A stretch of DNA of 64,000 nt from Hydractinia symbiolongicarpus (lineage: Eukaryota > Cnidaria > Hydrozoa > Anthoathecata > Hydractiniidae), in contig NC_079875.1 of NCBI RefSeq assembly GCF_029227915.1, positions 41,871,201 to 41,935,200 of the forward strand, written 5' to 3'. Position numbers and translations under genes: made by a program. This document shows, piece by piece, positions 1 to 12,500 of the stretch. Positions within the stretch are counted from its first letter, which is position 1. Each line of letters begins with the position of its first letter. Under the pieces are notes generated by a model. It saw only the letters and a program-made list of their open reading frames with translations, was not told the DNA's origin and ran no database searches.

Positions 1-1217
1 ATTAAACCATATGCATTAAGCGTCTCATCAAAAATGAAAACATTTCTGATAACTAAAAGTCTCATACGTTTTAGTTGTGAAAAAATAATTTTAAAAATCG
101 TTCGGGAAATGAGTTTACTCCCTGGGTACTTTCTTTGTATACTTTTGACTATACAGGCCGAGTCCGGGATTTACGGGAAATCGCGGGTTTTCGTTTGTCG
201 GCGATTAAACCTCTTTTATTCAGCGTCTCATCAAAAATGAAAACACTTTTAAAAACTACAAGTTTCATGCGTTTTAGTGGTGACAAAATAATTTAAAAAA
301 TCGTTCGGGAAATGAGTTTACTCCCTGGGTACTTTCTTTGTATACTTTTGACTATACGAGCTGAGTCCTGGATTTACGGGAAATCGCGGGTTTTCGTTTA
401 CCGGCGATTAAACTTTCTTTATTCAACGTCTCATCAAAAATGAAAACATTTTTAAAAACTACAAGTCTCATGGGCTTTAGTGGTGAAATAATAATTTAAA
501 AAATCGTTCGGGAAATGAGTTTACTCCCTGGGTACTTTCTTTGTATACCTTTGACTATACGGGCCGCGTCCGGGGTTTACGGGAAATGGCGGGTTTTCGT
601 TTGCCGTGGATTAAACTTCTTTTATTCAGCGTCTCATCAAAAATGAAGATATTTTTAAAAACTACAAGTGTCATGCGTTTTAGTGGTGAAAAGATAATTT
701 AAAAAATCGTTTTGGAAATGAGTTTACTCACAGGGTACTTTCTTTGTATACATTTGACTATACGGGCCAAGCCCGGGATTTACGGGAAATCGCGGGTTTT
801 CGTTTGCCGGCGATTAAACCACATTTATTAAGCGTCTCATCAAAAATAAAAACATTTCTGATAACTAAAAGTCTCATACGTTTTAGTGGTGAAAAAATAA
901 TTTTAAAAATCGTTCGAAAATGAGTTTACTCCCTGGGTACTTTCTTTGTATACTTTTGACTATACGGGCCGAGTCTGGGATTTATGGGAAATGGCGGGTT
1001 TTCGTTTGCCGTCGAATAAACTTCTTTTATTCAGCGTCTCATCAAAAATTAAAACATTTTTAAAAAGTACAAGTCTCATGCGTTTTAGTGGTGAAAAGAT
1101 AATTTGAAAAATCGTTTTGGAAATGAGTTTACTCACAGGGTACTTTCTTTGTATACATTCGACTATACGGGCCAAGCCCGGGATTTACGGGAAATCGCGT
1201 GTTTTCGTTTGCTGGCA
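1..1217 (-). repeat. 6-monomer HOR unit, copy 1 (1217 bp)
   Basis: The block recurs 1217 bp downstream. AAACCATATGCATTAAG at 4 recurs at 1221, and the CGAGCTGAGTCC variant near 356 recurs near 1573. The CCGCGTCCGG and GTGTCATGCG variants also recur in the same order. Only scattered substitutions separate the copies, for example GTGACAAA against GTAACAAA. The first base of the window lies inside the array, so this copy may extend further left. Confidence 0.88.
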
Positions 1218-2436
1218 ATTAAACCATATGCATTAAGCGTCTCATCAAAAATGAAAACATTTCTGATAACTAAAAGTCTCATACGTTTTAGTTGTGAAAA
1301 AATAATTTTAAAAATCGTTCGGGAAATGAGTTTACTCCCTGGGTACTTTCTTTGTATACTTTTGACTATACAGGCCGAGTCCGGGATTTACGGGAAATCG
1401 CGGGTTTTTGTTTGTCGGCGATTAAACCTCTTTTATTCAGCGTCTCATCAAAAATGAAAACACTTTTAAAAACTACAAGTTTCATGCGTTTTAGTGGTAA
1501 CAAAATAATTTAAAAAATCGTTCGGGAAATGAGTTTACTCCCTGGGTACTTTCTTTGTATACTTTTGACTATACGAGCTGAGTCCTGGATTTACGGGAAA
1601 TCGCGGGTTTTCGTTTACCGGCGATTAAACTTTCTTTATTCAACGTCTCATCAAAAATAAAAAACATTTTTAAAAACTACAAGTCTCATGGGCTTTAGTG
1701 GTGAAATAATAATTTAAAAAATCGTTCGGGAAATGAGTTTACTCCCTGGGTACTTTCTTTGTATACCTTTGACTATACGGGCCGCGTCCGGGATTTACGG
1801 GAAATGGCGGGTTTTCGTTTGCCGTGGATTAAACTTCTTTTATTCAGCGTCTCATCAAAAATGAAGACATTTTTAAAAACTACAAGTGTCATGCGTTTTA
1901 GTGGTGAAAAGATAATTTAAAAAATCGTTTTGGAAATGAGTTTACTCACAGGGTACTTTCTTTGTATACATTCGACTATACGGGCCAAGCCCGGGATTTA
2001 CGGGAAATTGCGGGTTTTCGTTTGCCGGCGATTAAACCACATTTATTAAGCGTCTCATCAAAAATAAAAACATTTCTGATAACTAAAAGTCTCATACGTT
2101 TTAGTGGTGAAAAAATAATTTTAAAAATTGTTCGGGAAATGAGTTTACTCCCTGGGTACTTTCTTTGTATACTTTTGACTATACGGGCCGAGTCTGGGAT
2201 TTATGGGAAATGGCGGGTTTTCGTTTGCCGTCGATTAAAATTCTTTTATTCAGCGTCTCATCAAAAATTAAAACATTTTTAAAAACTACAAGTCTCATGC
2301 GTTTTAGTGGTGAAAAGATAATTTGAAAAATCGTTTTGGAAATGAGTTTACTCACAGGGTACTTTCTTTGTATACATTCGAATATACGGGCCAACTCCGG
2401 GATTTACGGGAAATCGCGGGTTTTCGTTTGCCGGCA
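1218..2436 (-). repeat. 6-monomer HOR unit, copy 2
   Basis: Second copy of the 6-monomer unit, with the same order of variant monomers as 1-1217. It is about 1219 bp long because of 1-bp indels, including restoration of the bases missing near 916 in copy 1. Its last monomer (2323-2436) matches copy 1 but carries AATATACGGGCCAACTCC, a private variant. Confidence 0.85.
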
Positions 2437-3247
2437 ATTAAACCACATTCATTAAACGTCTCATCAAAAATAAAAACATTTCTGATAACTAAAAGTCTCA
2501 TACGTTTTAGTTGTGAAAAATAATTTAAAAAATCGTTCGGGAAATGAGTTTACTCCCTGGGTACTTTCTTTGTATACTTTTGACTATACGGGCCGAGTCC
2601 GGGGTTTACGGGAAATGGCGGGTTTTCGTTTGCCGTCGATTAAACTTCTTTTATTCAGCGTCTCATCAACAATGAAGACATTTTTAAAAACTACAAGTCT
2701 CATGCGTTTTAGTGGTAAAAAGATAATTTAAAAAATCGTTTTGGAAATGAGTTTATTTACAGGGTACTTTCTTTGTATACATTCGACTATACGGGCCAAG
2801 CCCGGGATTTACGGGAAATCGCGGGTTTTCGTTTGCCGGCGATTAACCCACATTTATTAAGCGTCTCATCAAAAATGAAAACATTTCTGATAACTAAAAG
2901 TCTCATACGTTTTAGTGGTGAAAAAATAATTTTAAAAATCGTTCGGGAAATGAGTTTAGTCCCTGGGTACTTTCTTTGTATACTTTTGACTATACGGGCC
3001 GAGTCCGGGATTTATGGGAAATGGCGGGTTTTCGGTTGCCGTCGATTAAACTTCTTTTATTCAGCGTCTCATCAAAAATTAAAACATTTTTAAAAACTAC
3101 AAGTCTCATGCGTTTTAGTGGTGAAAAGATAATTTGAAAAATCGTTTTGGAAATGAGTTTACTCACAGGGTACTTTTTTTGTATACATTCGACTATACGG
3201 GCCAAGCCCGGGATTTACGGGAAATCGCGGGTTTTCGTTTGCCGGCG
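2437..3247 (-). repeat. 6-monomer HOR unit, copy 3, two monomers deleted (811 bp)
   Basis: The block starts like copies 1 and 2 but jumps about two monomers near 2515-2525. A monomer start matching about 1220-1300 is joined to sequence matching about 1712 onward. After the jump, landmarks lie 811 bp from copy 2 (for example 1962 to 2773 and 2179 to 2990). The joined monomer is a hybrid at GTTGTGAAAAATAATTT. Unequal exchange in register explains it. Confidence 0.78.
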
Positions 3248-5027
3248 ATTAAACCACATTCATTAAGCGTCTCATCAAAAATGAAAACATTTCTAATAAC
3301 TAAAAGTCTCATACGTTTTAGTGGTGAAAAAATAATTTTAAAAATCGTTCGGGAAATGAGTTTACTCCCTGGGTACTTTCTTTGTATACTTTTGACTATA
3401 CGGGCCGAGTCCGGGATTAACGGGAAATCGCGGGTTTTCGTTTGTCGGCGATTAAACTTCTTTTATTCAGCGTCTCATCAAAAATGAAAACACTTTTAAA
3501 AACTACAAGTTTCATGCGTTTTAGTGGTGACAAAATAATTTAAAAAATCGTTTGGGAAATGAGTTTACTCCCTGGGTACTTTCTTTGTATACATTCGACT
3601 ATTCGGGCCGAGTCCGGGATTTACGGGAAATCGCGGGTTTTCGTTCGTCGGCGATTAAACCTCTTTTATTCAGCGTCTCATCAAAAATGAAAACACTTTT
3701 AAAAACTACAAGTTTCATGCGTTTTAGTGGTGACAAAATAATTTAAAAAATCGTTTGGGAAATGAGTTTACTCCCTGGGTACTTTCTTTGTATACAATCG
3801 ACTATACGGGTCAAGCCTGGGATTTACGGGAAATCGCGGGTTTTCGTTTGCCGGCGATTAAACCCCTTTCATTAAGAGTCTCATCAAAAATGAAAACATT
3901 TTTGAAAACTACAAGTCTTATGCGTTTTAGTGGTGAAAAAATAATTTAAAAAATCGTTCTGGAAATGAGTTTACTCACAGGGTACTTTCTTTGTATACAT
4001 TCGACTATACGGGCCAAGCCCGGGATTTACGAGAAATCGCGGGTTTTCGTTTGCCGGCGATTAAACCACTTTCATTAAACGTCTCATCAAAAATGAAAAC
4101 ATTTCTGAAAACTACAAGTCTCATGCGTTTTAGTTGTGAAAATATAATTTAAAAAATCGTTCGGGAAATGAGTTTTCTCCATGGGTACTTTCTTTGTATA
4201 CTTTTGACTATACGAGCTGAGTCCGGGATTTACGGGAAATCGCGGGTTTTCGTTTACCGGCGATTAAACTTCCTTTATTCAGCGTCTCATCAAAAATGAA
4301 AACATTTTTGAAAACTACAAGTCTCATGGGCTGTAGTGGTGAAATATTAATTTAAAAAATCGTTCGGGAAATGAGTTTACTCCCTGGGTACTTTCTTTGT
4401 ATACTTTTGACTGTACGGGCCGAGTCCGGGGTTTACGGGAAATGGAGGGTTTTTGTTTGCCGTCGATTAAACTTCCTTTATTCAGCGTCTCATCAAAAAT
4501 GAAAACATTTTTAAAAACTACAAGTCTCATGAGTTTTAGTGGTGAAAAGATAATTTAAAAAATCGTTTTGGAAATGAGTTTACTCACAGGGTACTTTCTT
4601 TGTATACATTCGACTATACGGGCCAAGCCCGGGATTTACGGGAAATCGCGGGTTTTCGTTTGCCGGCGATTAAACCACATTTATTAAGCGTCTCATCAAA
4701 AATGAAAACATTTCTGATAACTAAAAGTCTCATACGTTTTAGTGGTGAAAAAATAATTTTAAAAATCGTTCGGGAAATGAGTTTACTCCCTGGGTACTTT
4801 CTTTGTATACTTTTGACTATACGAGCTGAGTCTGCGATTTATGGGAAATCGCAGGTTTTCGTTTGTCGGCGATTAAACCTCTTTTATTCAGCGTCTCATC
4901 AAAAATGAAAACATATTTAAAAACTACAAGTTTCATGCGTTTTAGTGGTGACAAAATAATTTAAAAAATCGTTTGGGGAATGAGTTTACTCCCTGGGTAC
5001 TTTCTTTGTATACATTCGACTATACGG
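3248..5027 (-). repeat. Less ordered satellite next to the inversion junction
   Basis: About nine monomers. The first (3248-3453) matches the start of the 6-monomer unit. Next comes a single-monomer tandem duplication with a 203-bp step (3552 and 3755, both starting TTTGGGAAATGAG). Parts of 4150-4910 again follow the 6-monomer order, with CGAGCTGAGTCC and ATGGGCTGTAGTGG. The last monomer is cut off at the orientation switch. Nothing non-satellite is seen. Confidence 0.8.
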
Positions 5028-5037
5028 ATGAGACGCT
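5021..5037. other. Inversion junction between satellite arms
   Basis: Left of this point the strand reads GACTATACGG in the order of the left arm. Immediately after comes ATGAGACGCTGAATAAAAG, the right-arm order. The G at 5027 fits both sides, so the join is blunt or has 1 bp of microhomology. In right-arm coordinates the left arm begins at about position 76 and the right arm at position 1, so the two 5' sides face each other out of register by 75 bp. No spacer, target-site duplication or mobile element is present. It could be a real inversion breakpoint or an assembly join. Confidence 0.93.
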
Positions 5038-5230
5038 GAATAAAAGAAGTTTAATCGCCGGCAAACGAAAACCCGCGATTTCCCGTAAATCCCGGACTCG
5101 GCCTGTATAGTCAAAAGTATACAAAGAAAGTACCCAGGGAGTAAACTCATTTCCCGAACGATTTTTTAAATAATTTTTTCACCACTAAAACGCATGAGAC
5201 TTGTAGTTTTCAGAAATGTTTTCATTTTTG

Positions 5231-6750
5231 ATGAGACGCTTAATGAAAGTGGTTTAATCGCCAGCAAACGAAAACCCGCGATTTCCCGTAAATCCCGGGC
5301 TTGGCCCGTAAAGTCGAATGTATACAAAGAAAGTACCTAGGAAGTAAACTCATTTACCGAACGATTTTTTAAATTATTTTTTCACCACTAAAACGCATGA
5401 GATCTGTAGTTTTTAAAAATGTTTTCATTTTTGATGAGACGCCTAATGAAAGAGGTTTAATCGCCGGCAAACGAAAACCCGCGATTTCCCGTAAATCCCG
5501 GGCTTGGCCCGTATAGTCGAATGTATACAAAGAAAGTACCCTGTGAGTAAACTCATTTCCAGAACGATTTTTTAAATTATCTTTTCACCACTAAAACGCA
5601 TGAGACTTGTAGTTTTCAAAAACGTTTTCATTTTTGATGAGACGCTGAATAAAAGAAGTTTAATCGCCGGCAAACGAAAACCCGCGATTTCCCGTAAATC
5701 CCGGTCTCGGCCCGTATAGTCAAAAGTATACAAAAATAGTACCCAGGGAGTAAACTCATTTCTCGAGCAATTTTTTATATTATTTTTTCACCACTAAAAC
5801 GCATAAGACTTGTAGTTTTCAAAAATGTTTTCATTTTTGATGGGACGCTGAATAAAAGAAGTTTAATCGCTGGCAAACGAAAACCCGCGATTTCCCGTAA
5901 ATCCCAGACTCGGCCCGTATAGTCAAAAGTATACAAACAAAGTACCCAGGGAGTAAACTCATTTCCCGAACGATTTTTTAAATTATTTTTTCCCCACTAA
6001 AACGCATGAGACTTGTAGTTTTCAAAAATGTTTTCATTTTTGATGGGACGCTGAATAAAAGAAGTTTAATCGCTGGCAAACGAAAACCCGCGATTTCCCG
6101 TAAATCCCGGGCTTGGCCCGTATAGTCGAATGTATACAAAGAAAGCACCCAAGGAGTAACTCATTTCCCGAACAATTTTTTAAAATATTTTTTCACCACT
6201 AAAACGCATGAGACTGGTAGGTTTCAAAAACGTTTTCATTTTTGAAGGGACGCTTAATGAAAGAGGTTTAATCGCCGGCAAACGAAAACCCGCGATTTCC
6301 CGTAAATCCCGGGCTTGGCCCGTATAATCGAATATATACAAAGAAAGTACCCTGTGAGGAAACTCATTTCCAGAACGAATTTTTAAATTATTTTTTCACC
6401 ACTAAAACGCATGAGACTTGTAGTTTTCAAAAATGTTTTCATTTTTGATGGGACGCTGAATAAAAGAAGTTTAATCGCTGGCAAACGAAAACCCACGATT
6501 TCCCGTAAATCCCGGACTCGGCCCGTATAGTCAAAAGTATACAAAGAAAGTACCCAGGGAGTAAACTCATTTCCCGAAGGATTTTTTAAATTATTTTTCC
6601 ACCACTAAAACGCATGAGACTTGTAGGTTTTAAAAATTTTTTCATTTTTGATGAGACGCTTAATGAAAGAGGTTTAATCGCCGTCAAACGAAAACCCGCG
6701 ATTTCCCGTAAATCCCGGGCTTGGCCCGTATAGTCGAATGTATACAAAGA
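5231..6750 (+). repeat. Segment duplicated at about 9490-11010 (offset 4259 bp)
   Basis: Shared rare markers lie 4259 bp apart (21 monomers): GACGCCTAATG near 5439, matching the copy near 9698; CGGTCTCGGCC at 5702 and 9961; AAAAATAGTACCC; AAGGGACGCTT near 6245 and 10504; and CCGTCAAACG at 6681 and 10940. Substitutions between the copies are frequent enough to see by eye, so this is an older duplication than those right of 33 kb. Confidence 0.8.
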
Positions 6751-7336
6751 AAGTACCCAAGGAGTAACTCATTTCCCGAACAATTTTTTAAAATATTTTT
6801 TCACCACTAAAACGCATGAGACTGGTAGGTTTCAAAAACGTTTTCATTTTTGAAGGGACGCTTAATGAAAGAGGTTTAATCGCCGGCAAACGAAAACCCG
6901 CGATTTCCCGTAAATCCCGGGCTTGGCCCGTATAATCGAATATATACAAAGAAAGTACCCTGTGAGGAAACTCATTTCCAGAACGAATTTTTAAATTATT
7001 TTTTCACCACTAAAACGCATGAGACTTGTAGTTTTCAAAAATGTTTTCATTTTTGATGGGACGCTGAATAAAAGAAGTTTAATCGCTGGCAAACGAAAAC
7101 CCACGATTTCCCGTAAATCCCGGACTCGGCCCGTATAGTCAAAAGTATACAAAGAAAGTACCCAGGGAGTAAACTCATTTCCCGAAGGATTTTTTAAATT
7201 ATTTTTCCACCACTAAAACGCATGAGACTTGTAGGTTTCAAAAATTTTTTCATTTTTGTTGAGACGCTTAATGAAAGAGGTTTAATCGCCGTCAAACGAA
7301 AACCCGCGATTTCCCGTAAATCCCGGGCTTGGCCCG
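6121..7336 (+). repeat. 3-monomer tandem duplication (2 x 608 bp)
   Basis: 6121-6728 and 6729-7336 match in order. Each has CACCCAAGGAG or TACCCAAGGAG, then GAACAATTTTTTAAAATATT, ACTGGTAGGTTTC, GAAGGGACGC, ACCCTGTGAGGAAACTC, and CCGTCAAACG. TATAGTCG starts at 6121, 6729 and 7337. The matching region at 10.38-11.0 kb has only one copy, so the duplication happened after, or was lost in, one of the 4259-bp copies. Confidence 0.85.
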
Positions 7337-9567
7337 TATAGTCGAATGTATACAAAGAAAGTACCCAAGGAGTAACTCATTTCACGAACAATTTTTTAAA
7401 TTATTTTTTCACCACTAAAACGCATGAGACTGGTAGGTTTCAAAAACGTTTTCATTTTTGATGGGACGCTTAATGAAAGAGGTTTAATCGCCGGCAAACG
7501 AAAACCCGCGATTTCCCGTAAATCCCGGGCTTGGCCCGTATAGTCGAATATATACAAAGAAAGTACCCTGTGAGGAAACTGATTTCCAAAACGATTTTTT
7601 AAATTATTTTTTCACCACTAAAACGCATAAGACTTGTAGTTTTCAAAAATGTTTTCATTTTTGATGAGACGCTGAATAAAAGGAGTTTAATCGCCGGCAC
7701 ACGAAAACCCGCGATTTCCCGTAAATCCCGGGCTTGGCCCGTATAGTCGAATGTATACAAAGAAAGTACCCTGTGAGGAAACTCATTTCCAGAACGATTT
7801 TTTAAATTATTTTTTCACCACTAAAACGCATAAGACTTGTAGTTCTCAAAAATGTTTTGATTTTTGATGAGACGCTGAATAAAAGAAGTTTAATCGCCGG
7901 CAAACGAAAACCCGCGATTTCCCGGAAATCCCGGACTCGGCCCGTATAGTCAAAAGTATACAACGAAAGTACCCAGGGAGTAAACTCATTTCCCGAACGA
8001 TTTTTTAAATTATTTTTTCACCACTAAAACGCATGAGACTTGTAGTTTTCAGAAATGTTTTCATTTTTGATGAGACGCTTAATGAAAGTGGTTTAATCGC
8101 CAGCAAACGAAAACCCGCGATTTCCCGTAAATCCCGGGCTTGGCCCGTAAAGTCGAATGTATACAAAGAAAGTACCTAGGAAGTAAACTCATTTACCGAA
8201 CGATTTTTTAAATTATTTTTTCACCACTAAAACGCATGAGATCTGTAGTTTTTAAAAATGTTTTCATTTTTGATGAGACGCCTAATGAAAGAGGTTTAAT
8301 CGCCGGCAAACGAAAACCCGCGATTTCCCGTAAATCCCGGGCTTGGCCCGTATAGTCGAATGTATACAAAGAAAGTACCCTGTGAGTAAACTCATTTCCA
8401 GAACGATTTTTTAAATTATCTTTTCACCACTAAAACGCATGAGACTGGTAGGTTTCAAAAACGTTTTCATTTTTGATGGGACGCTTAATGAAAGAGGTTT
8501 AATCGCCGTCAAACGAAAACCCGCGATTTCCCGTAAATCCCGGGCTTGGCCCGTATAGTCGAATGTATACAAAGAAAGTACCCAAGGAGTAACTCATTTC
8601 ACGAACAATTTTTTAAATTATTTTTTCACCACTAAAACGCATGAGACTGGTAGGTTTCAAAAACGTTTTCATTTTTGATGGGACGCTTAATGAAAGAGGT
8701 TTAATCGCCGGCAAACGAAAACCCGCGATTTCCCGTAAATCCCGGGCTTGGCCCGTATAGTCGAATATATACAAAGAAAGTACCCTGTGAGGAAACTGAT
8801 TTCCAAAACGATTTTTTAAATTATTTTTTCACCACTAAAACGCATAAGACTTGTAGTTTTCAAAAATGTTTTCATTTTTGATGAGACGCTGAATAAAAGG
8901 AGTTTAATCGCCGGCACACGAAAACCCGCGATTTCCCGTAAATCCCGGGCTTGGCCCGTATAGTCGAATGTATACAAAGAAAGTACCCTGTGAGGAAACT
9001 CATTTCCAGAACGATTTTTTAAATTATTTTTTCACCACTAAAACGCATAAGACTTGTAGTTCTCAAAAATGTTTTGATTTTTGATGAGACGCTGAATAAA
9101 AGAAGTTTAATCGCCGGCAAACGAAAACCCGCGATTTCCCGGAAATCCCGGACTCGGCCCGTATAGTCAAAAGTATACAACGAAAGTACCCAGGGAGTAA
9201 ACTCATTTCCCGAACGATTTTTTAAATTATTTTTTCACCACTAAAACGCATGAGACTTGTAGTTTTCAGAAATGTTTTCATTTTTGATGAGACGCTTAAT
9301 GAAAGTGGTTTAATCGCCAGCAAACGAAAACCCGCGATTTCCCGTAAATCCCGGGCTTGGCCCGTAAAGTCGAATGTATACAAAGAAAGTACCTAGGAAG
9401 TAAACTCATTTACCGAACGATTTTTTAAATTATTTTTTCACCACTAAAACGCATGAGATCTGTAGTTTTTAAAAATGTTTTCATTTTTGATGAGACGCCT
9501 AATGAAAGAGGTTTAATCGCCGGCAAACGAAAACCCGCGATTTCCCGTAAATCCCGGGCTTGGCCCG
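7275..9567 (+). repeat. 6-monomer tandem duplication (1217-bp offset)
   Basis: About 7275-8491 is repeated from about 8492 to 9567. Matching markers are ATTTCACGAAC (the C at 7383 and 8600), CTCAAAAATGTTTTGATTTTTG, CAACGAAAGTACC, TTTTCAGAAATG (8050 and 9267) and CCTAATGAAAG (8281 and 9498). Near 9567 the second copy reads GTAAAGTCG where the first has GTATAGTCG, because a further single-monomer duplication (9498 to 9701, 203 bp) begins there. The 1217-bp length equals that of the HOR on the inverted arm. Confidence 0.85.
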
Positions 9568-12500
9568 TAAAGTCGAATGTATACAAAGAAAGTACCTAGG
9601 AAGTAAACTCATTTACCGAACGATTTTTTAAATTATTTTTTCACCACTAAAACGCATGAGATCTGTAGTTTTTAAAAATGTTTTCATTTTTGATGAGACG
9701 CCTAATGAAAGAGGTTTAATCGCCGGCAAACGAAAACCCGCGATTTCCCGTAAATCCCGGGCTTGGCCCGTATAGTCGAATGTATACAAAGAAAGTACCC
9801 TGTGAGTAAACTCATTTCCAGAACGATTTTTTAAATTATCTTTTCACCACTAAAACGCATGAGACTTGTAGTTTTCAAAAACGTTTTCATTTTTGATGAG
9901 ACGCTGAATAAAAGAAGTTTAATCGCCGGCAAACGAAAACCCGCGATTTCCCGTAAATCCCGGTCTCGGCCCGTATAGTCAAAAGTATACAAAAATAGTA
10001 CCCAGGGAGTAAACTCATTTCTCGAGCAATTTTTTATATTATTTTTTCACCACTAAAACGCATAAGACTTGTAGTTTTCAAAAATGTTTTCATTTTTGAT
10101 GGGACGCTGAATAAAAGAAGTTTAATCGCTGGCAAACGAAAACCCGCGATTTCCCGTAAATCCCAGACTCGGCCCGTATAGTCAAAAGTATACAAAGAAA
10201 GTACCCAGGGAGTAAACTCATTTCCCGAACAATTTTTTAAATTATTTTTCCACCAGTAAAACGCATGAGACTTGTAGTTTTCAAAAATGTTTTCATTTTT
10301 GATGGGACGCTGAATAAAAGAAGTTTAATCGCTGGCAAACGAAAACCCGCGATTTCCCGTAAATCCCGGGCTTGGCCCGTATAGTCGAATGTAAACAAAG
10401 AAAGTACCCAAGGAGTAACTCATTTCCCGAACAATTTTTTAAAATATTTTTTCACCACTAAAACGCATGAGACTGGTAGGTTTCAAAAACGTTTTCATTT
10501 TTGAAGGGACGCTTAATGAAAGAGGTTTAATCGCCGGCAAACGAAAACCCGCGATTTCCCGTAAATCCCGGGCTTGGCCCGTATAATCGAATATATACAA
10601 AGAAAGTACCCTGTGAGGAAACTCATTTCCAGAACGAATTTTTAAATTATTTTTTCACCACTAAAACGCATGAGACTTGTAGTTTTCAAAAATGTTTTCA
10701 TTTTTGATGGGACGCTGAATAAACGAAGTTTAATCGCTGGCAAACGAAAACCCGCGATTTCCCGTAAATCCCGGACTCGGCCCGTATAGTCAAAAGTATA
10801 CAAAGAAAGTACCCAGGGAGTAAACTCATTTCCCGAAGGATTTTTTAAATTATTTTTCCACCACTAAAACGCATGAGACTTGTAGGTTTCAAAAATGTTT
10901 TCATTTTTGATGAGACGCTTAATGAAAGAGGTTTAATCGCCGTCAAACGAAAACCCGCGATTTCCCGTAAATCCCGGGCTTGGCCCGTATAGTCGAATGT
11001 TTACAAAGAAAGTACCCAAGGAGTAACTCATTTCACGAACAATTTTTTAAATTATTTTTTCACCACTAAAACGCATGAGACTGGTAGGTTTCAAAAACGT
11101 TTTCATTTTTGATGGGACGCTTAATGAAAGAGGTTTAATCGCCGGCAAACGAAAACCCGCGATTTCCCGTAAATCCCGGGCTTGGCCCGTATAGTCGAAT
11201 ATATACAAAGAAAATACCCTGTGAGGAAACTGATTTCCAAAACGATTTTTTAAATTATTTTTTCACCACTAAAACGCATAAGACTTGTAGTTTTCAAAAA
11301 TGTTTTCATTTTTGATGAGACGCTGAATAAAAGAAGTTTAATCGCCGGCACACGAAAACCCGCGATTTCCCGTAAATCCCGGGCTTGGCCCGTATAATCG
11401 AATGTATACAAAGAAAGTACCCTGTGAGGAAACTCATTTCCAGAACGATTTTTTAAATTATTTTTTCACCACTAAAACGCATAAGACTTGTAGTTCTCAA
11501 ACATGTTTTGATTTTTGATGGGACGCTGAATAAAAGAAGTTTAATCGCCGGCAAACGAAAACCCGCGATTTCCCGTAAATCACGGACTCGGCCCGTATAG
11601 TCAAAAGTATACAACGAAAGTACCCAGGGAGTAAACTCATTTCCCGAACGATTTTTTAAATTATTTTTTCACCACTAAAACGCATGAGACTTGTGGTTTT
11701 CAAAAATGTTTTCATTTTTGATGGGACGCTGAATAAAAGAAGTTTAATCGCTGGCAAACGAAAACCCGCGATTTCCCGTAAATCCCAGATTCGGCCCGTA
11801 TAGTCAAAAGTATACAAAGAAAGTACCCAGGGAGTAAACTCATTTCCCGAACAATTTTTTAAATTATTTTTCCACCAGTAAAACGCATGAGACTTGTAGG
11901 TTTCAAAAACGTTTTCATTTTCGATGAGAAGCTTAATGAAAGAGGTTTAATCGCCGGCAAACGAAAACCCACGATTTCCCGTAAATCCCGGGCTTGGCCC
12001 GTATAGTTGAATGTATACAAATAAAGTACCCTGTGAGGAAACTCATTTCCAGAACGATTTTTTAAATTATTTTTTCACCACTAAAACGCATAAGACTTGT
12101 AGTTCTCAAAAATGTTTTCATTTTTGATGAGACGCTGAATAAAAGAAGTTTAATCGCCGGCAAATGAAAACCCGCGATTTCCCGTAAATCCCGGACTCAG
12201 CCCGTATAGTCAAAAGTGTACAAAGAAAGTACCCAGGGAGTAAACTCATTTCCCGAACGATTTTTTAAATTATTTTTTCACCAATAAAACGCATGAGACT
12301 TGTAGTTTTCAAAAATGTTTTCATTTTTGATGGGACGCTGAATGAAAGAGGTTTAATCGCCGGCAAACGAAAACCCGCGATTTCCCGTAAATCCCGGGCT
12401 TGGCCCGTATAGTCGAATGTATACAAAGAAAGTACCCAGGGAGTAACTCATTTCCCGAACGATTTTTTAAATTATTTTTTCACCACTAAAACGCATGAGA

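Larger units (their letters stand above)
1..5027 (-). repeat. Satellite array, inverted left arm (~25 monomers)
   Basis: Head-to-tail copies of a ~203-bp monomer, read in the opposite sense to the rest of the window. The landmark GAGTTTACTC recurs at 111, 314, 517, 720 and 922, giving steps of 203, 203, 203 and 202. The 202 step comes from a small deletion near 916 (CGTTCGAAAATG instead of CGTTCGGGAAATG). Both main monomer classes are present: one with the GGGCCAAGCCCGGG core and one with GGGCCGAGTCCGGG. No unique sequence interrupts the arm. Its monomers carry more private substitutions than those right of 33 kb. The open frames here, up to 117 codons at 1104-1457 and 3134-3487, are by-products of the repeat. 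Confidence 0.97.

Noticed and set aside
1104-1457. Open frames of 61-117 codons recurring across the window, many nearly identical
   Set aside because: All lie in the same phase of the satellite monomer, on the plus strand before 5027 and on the minus strand after it. Many depend on a TTG start, they end at the TTTAAATTAT zone, and the 202/203-bp period shifts frame each monomer. Their identity comes from DNA duplication; no domain is recognisable.
5021-5037. Inversion as part of an inverted-repeat mobile element or palindromic origin
   Set aside because: The arms are ordinary satellite out of register by 75 bp, with no terminal repeat, target-site duplication or unique centre.
7261-7272. 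Odd sequence CATTTTTGTTGAGACG and AAATTTTTTCATT as a possible breakpoint
   Set aside because: These are single-base changes within a normal-length monomer. The 1217-bp duplication does begin nearby, but the changes themselves do not show a junction.
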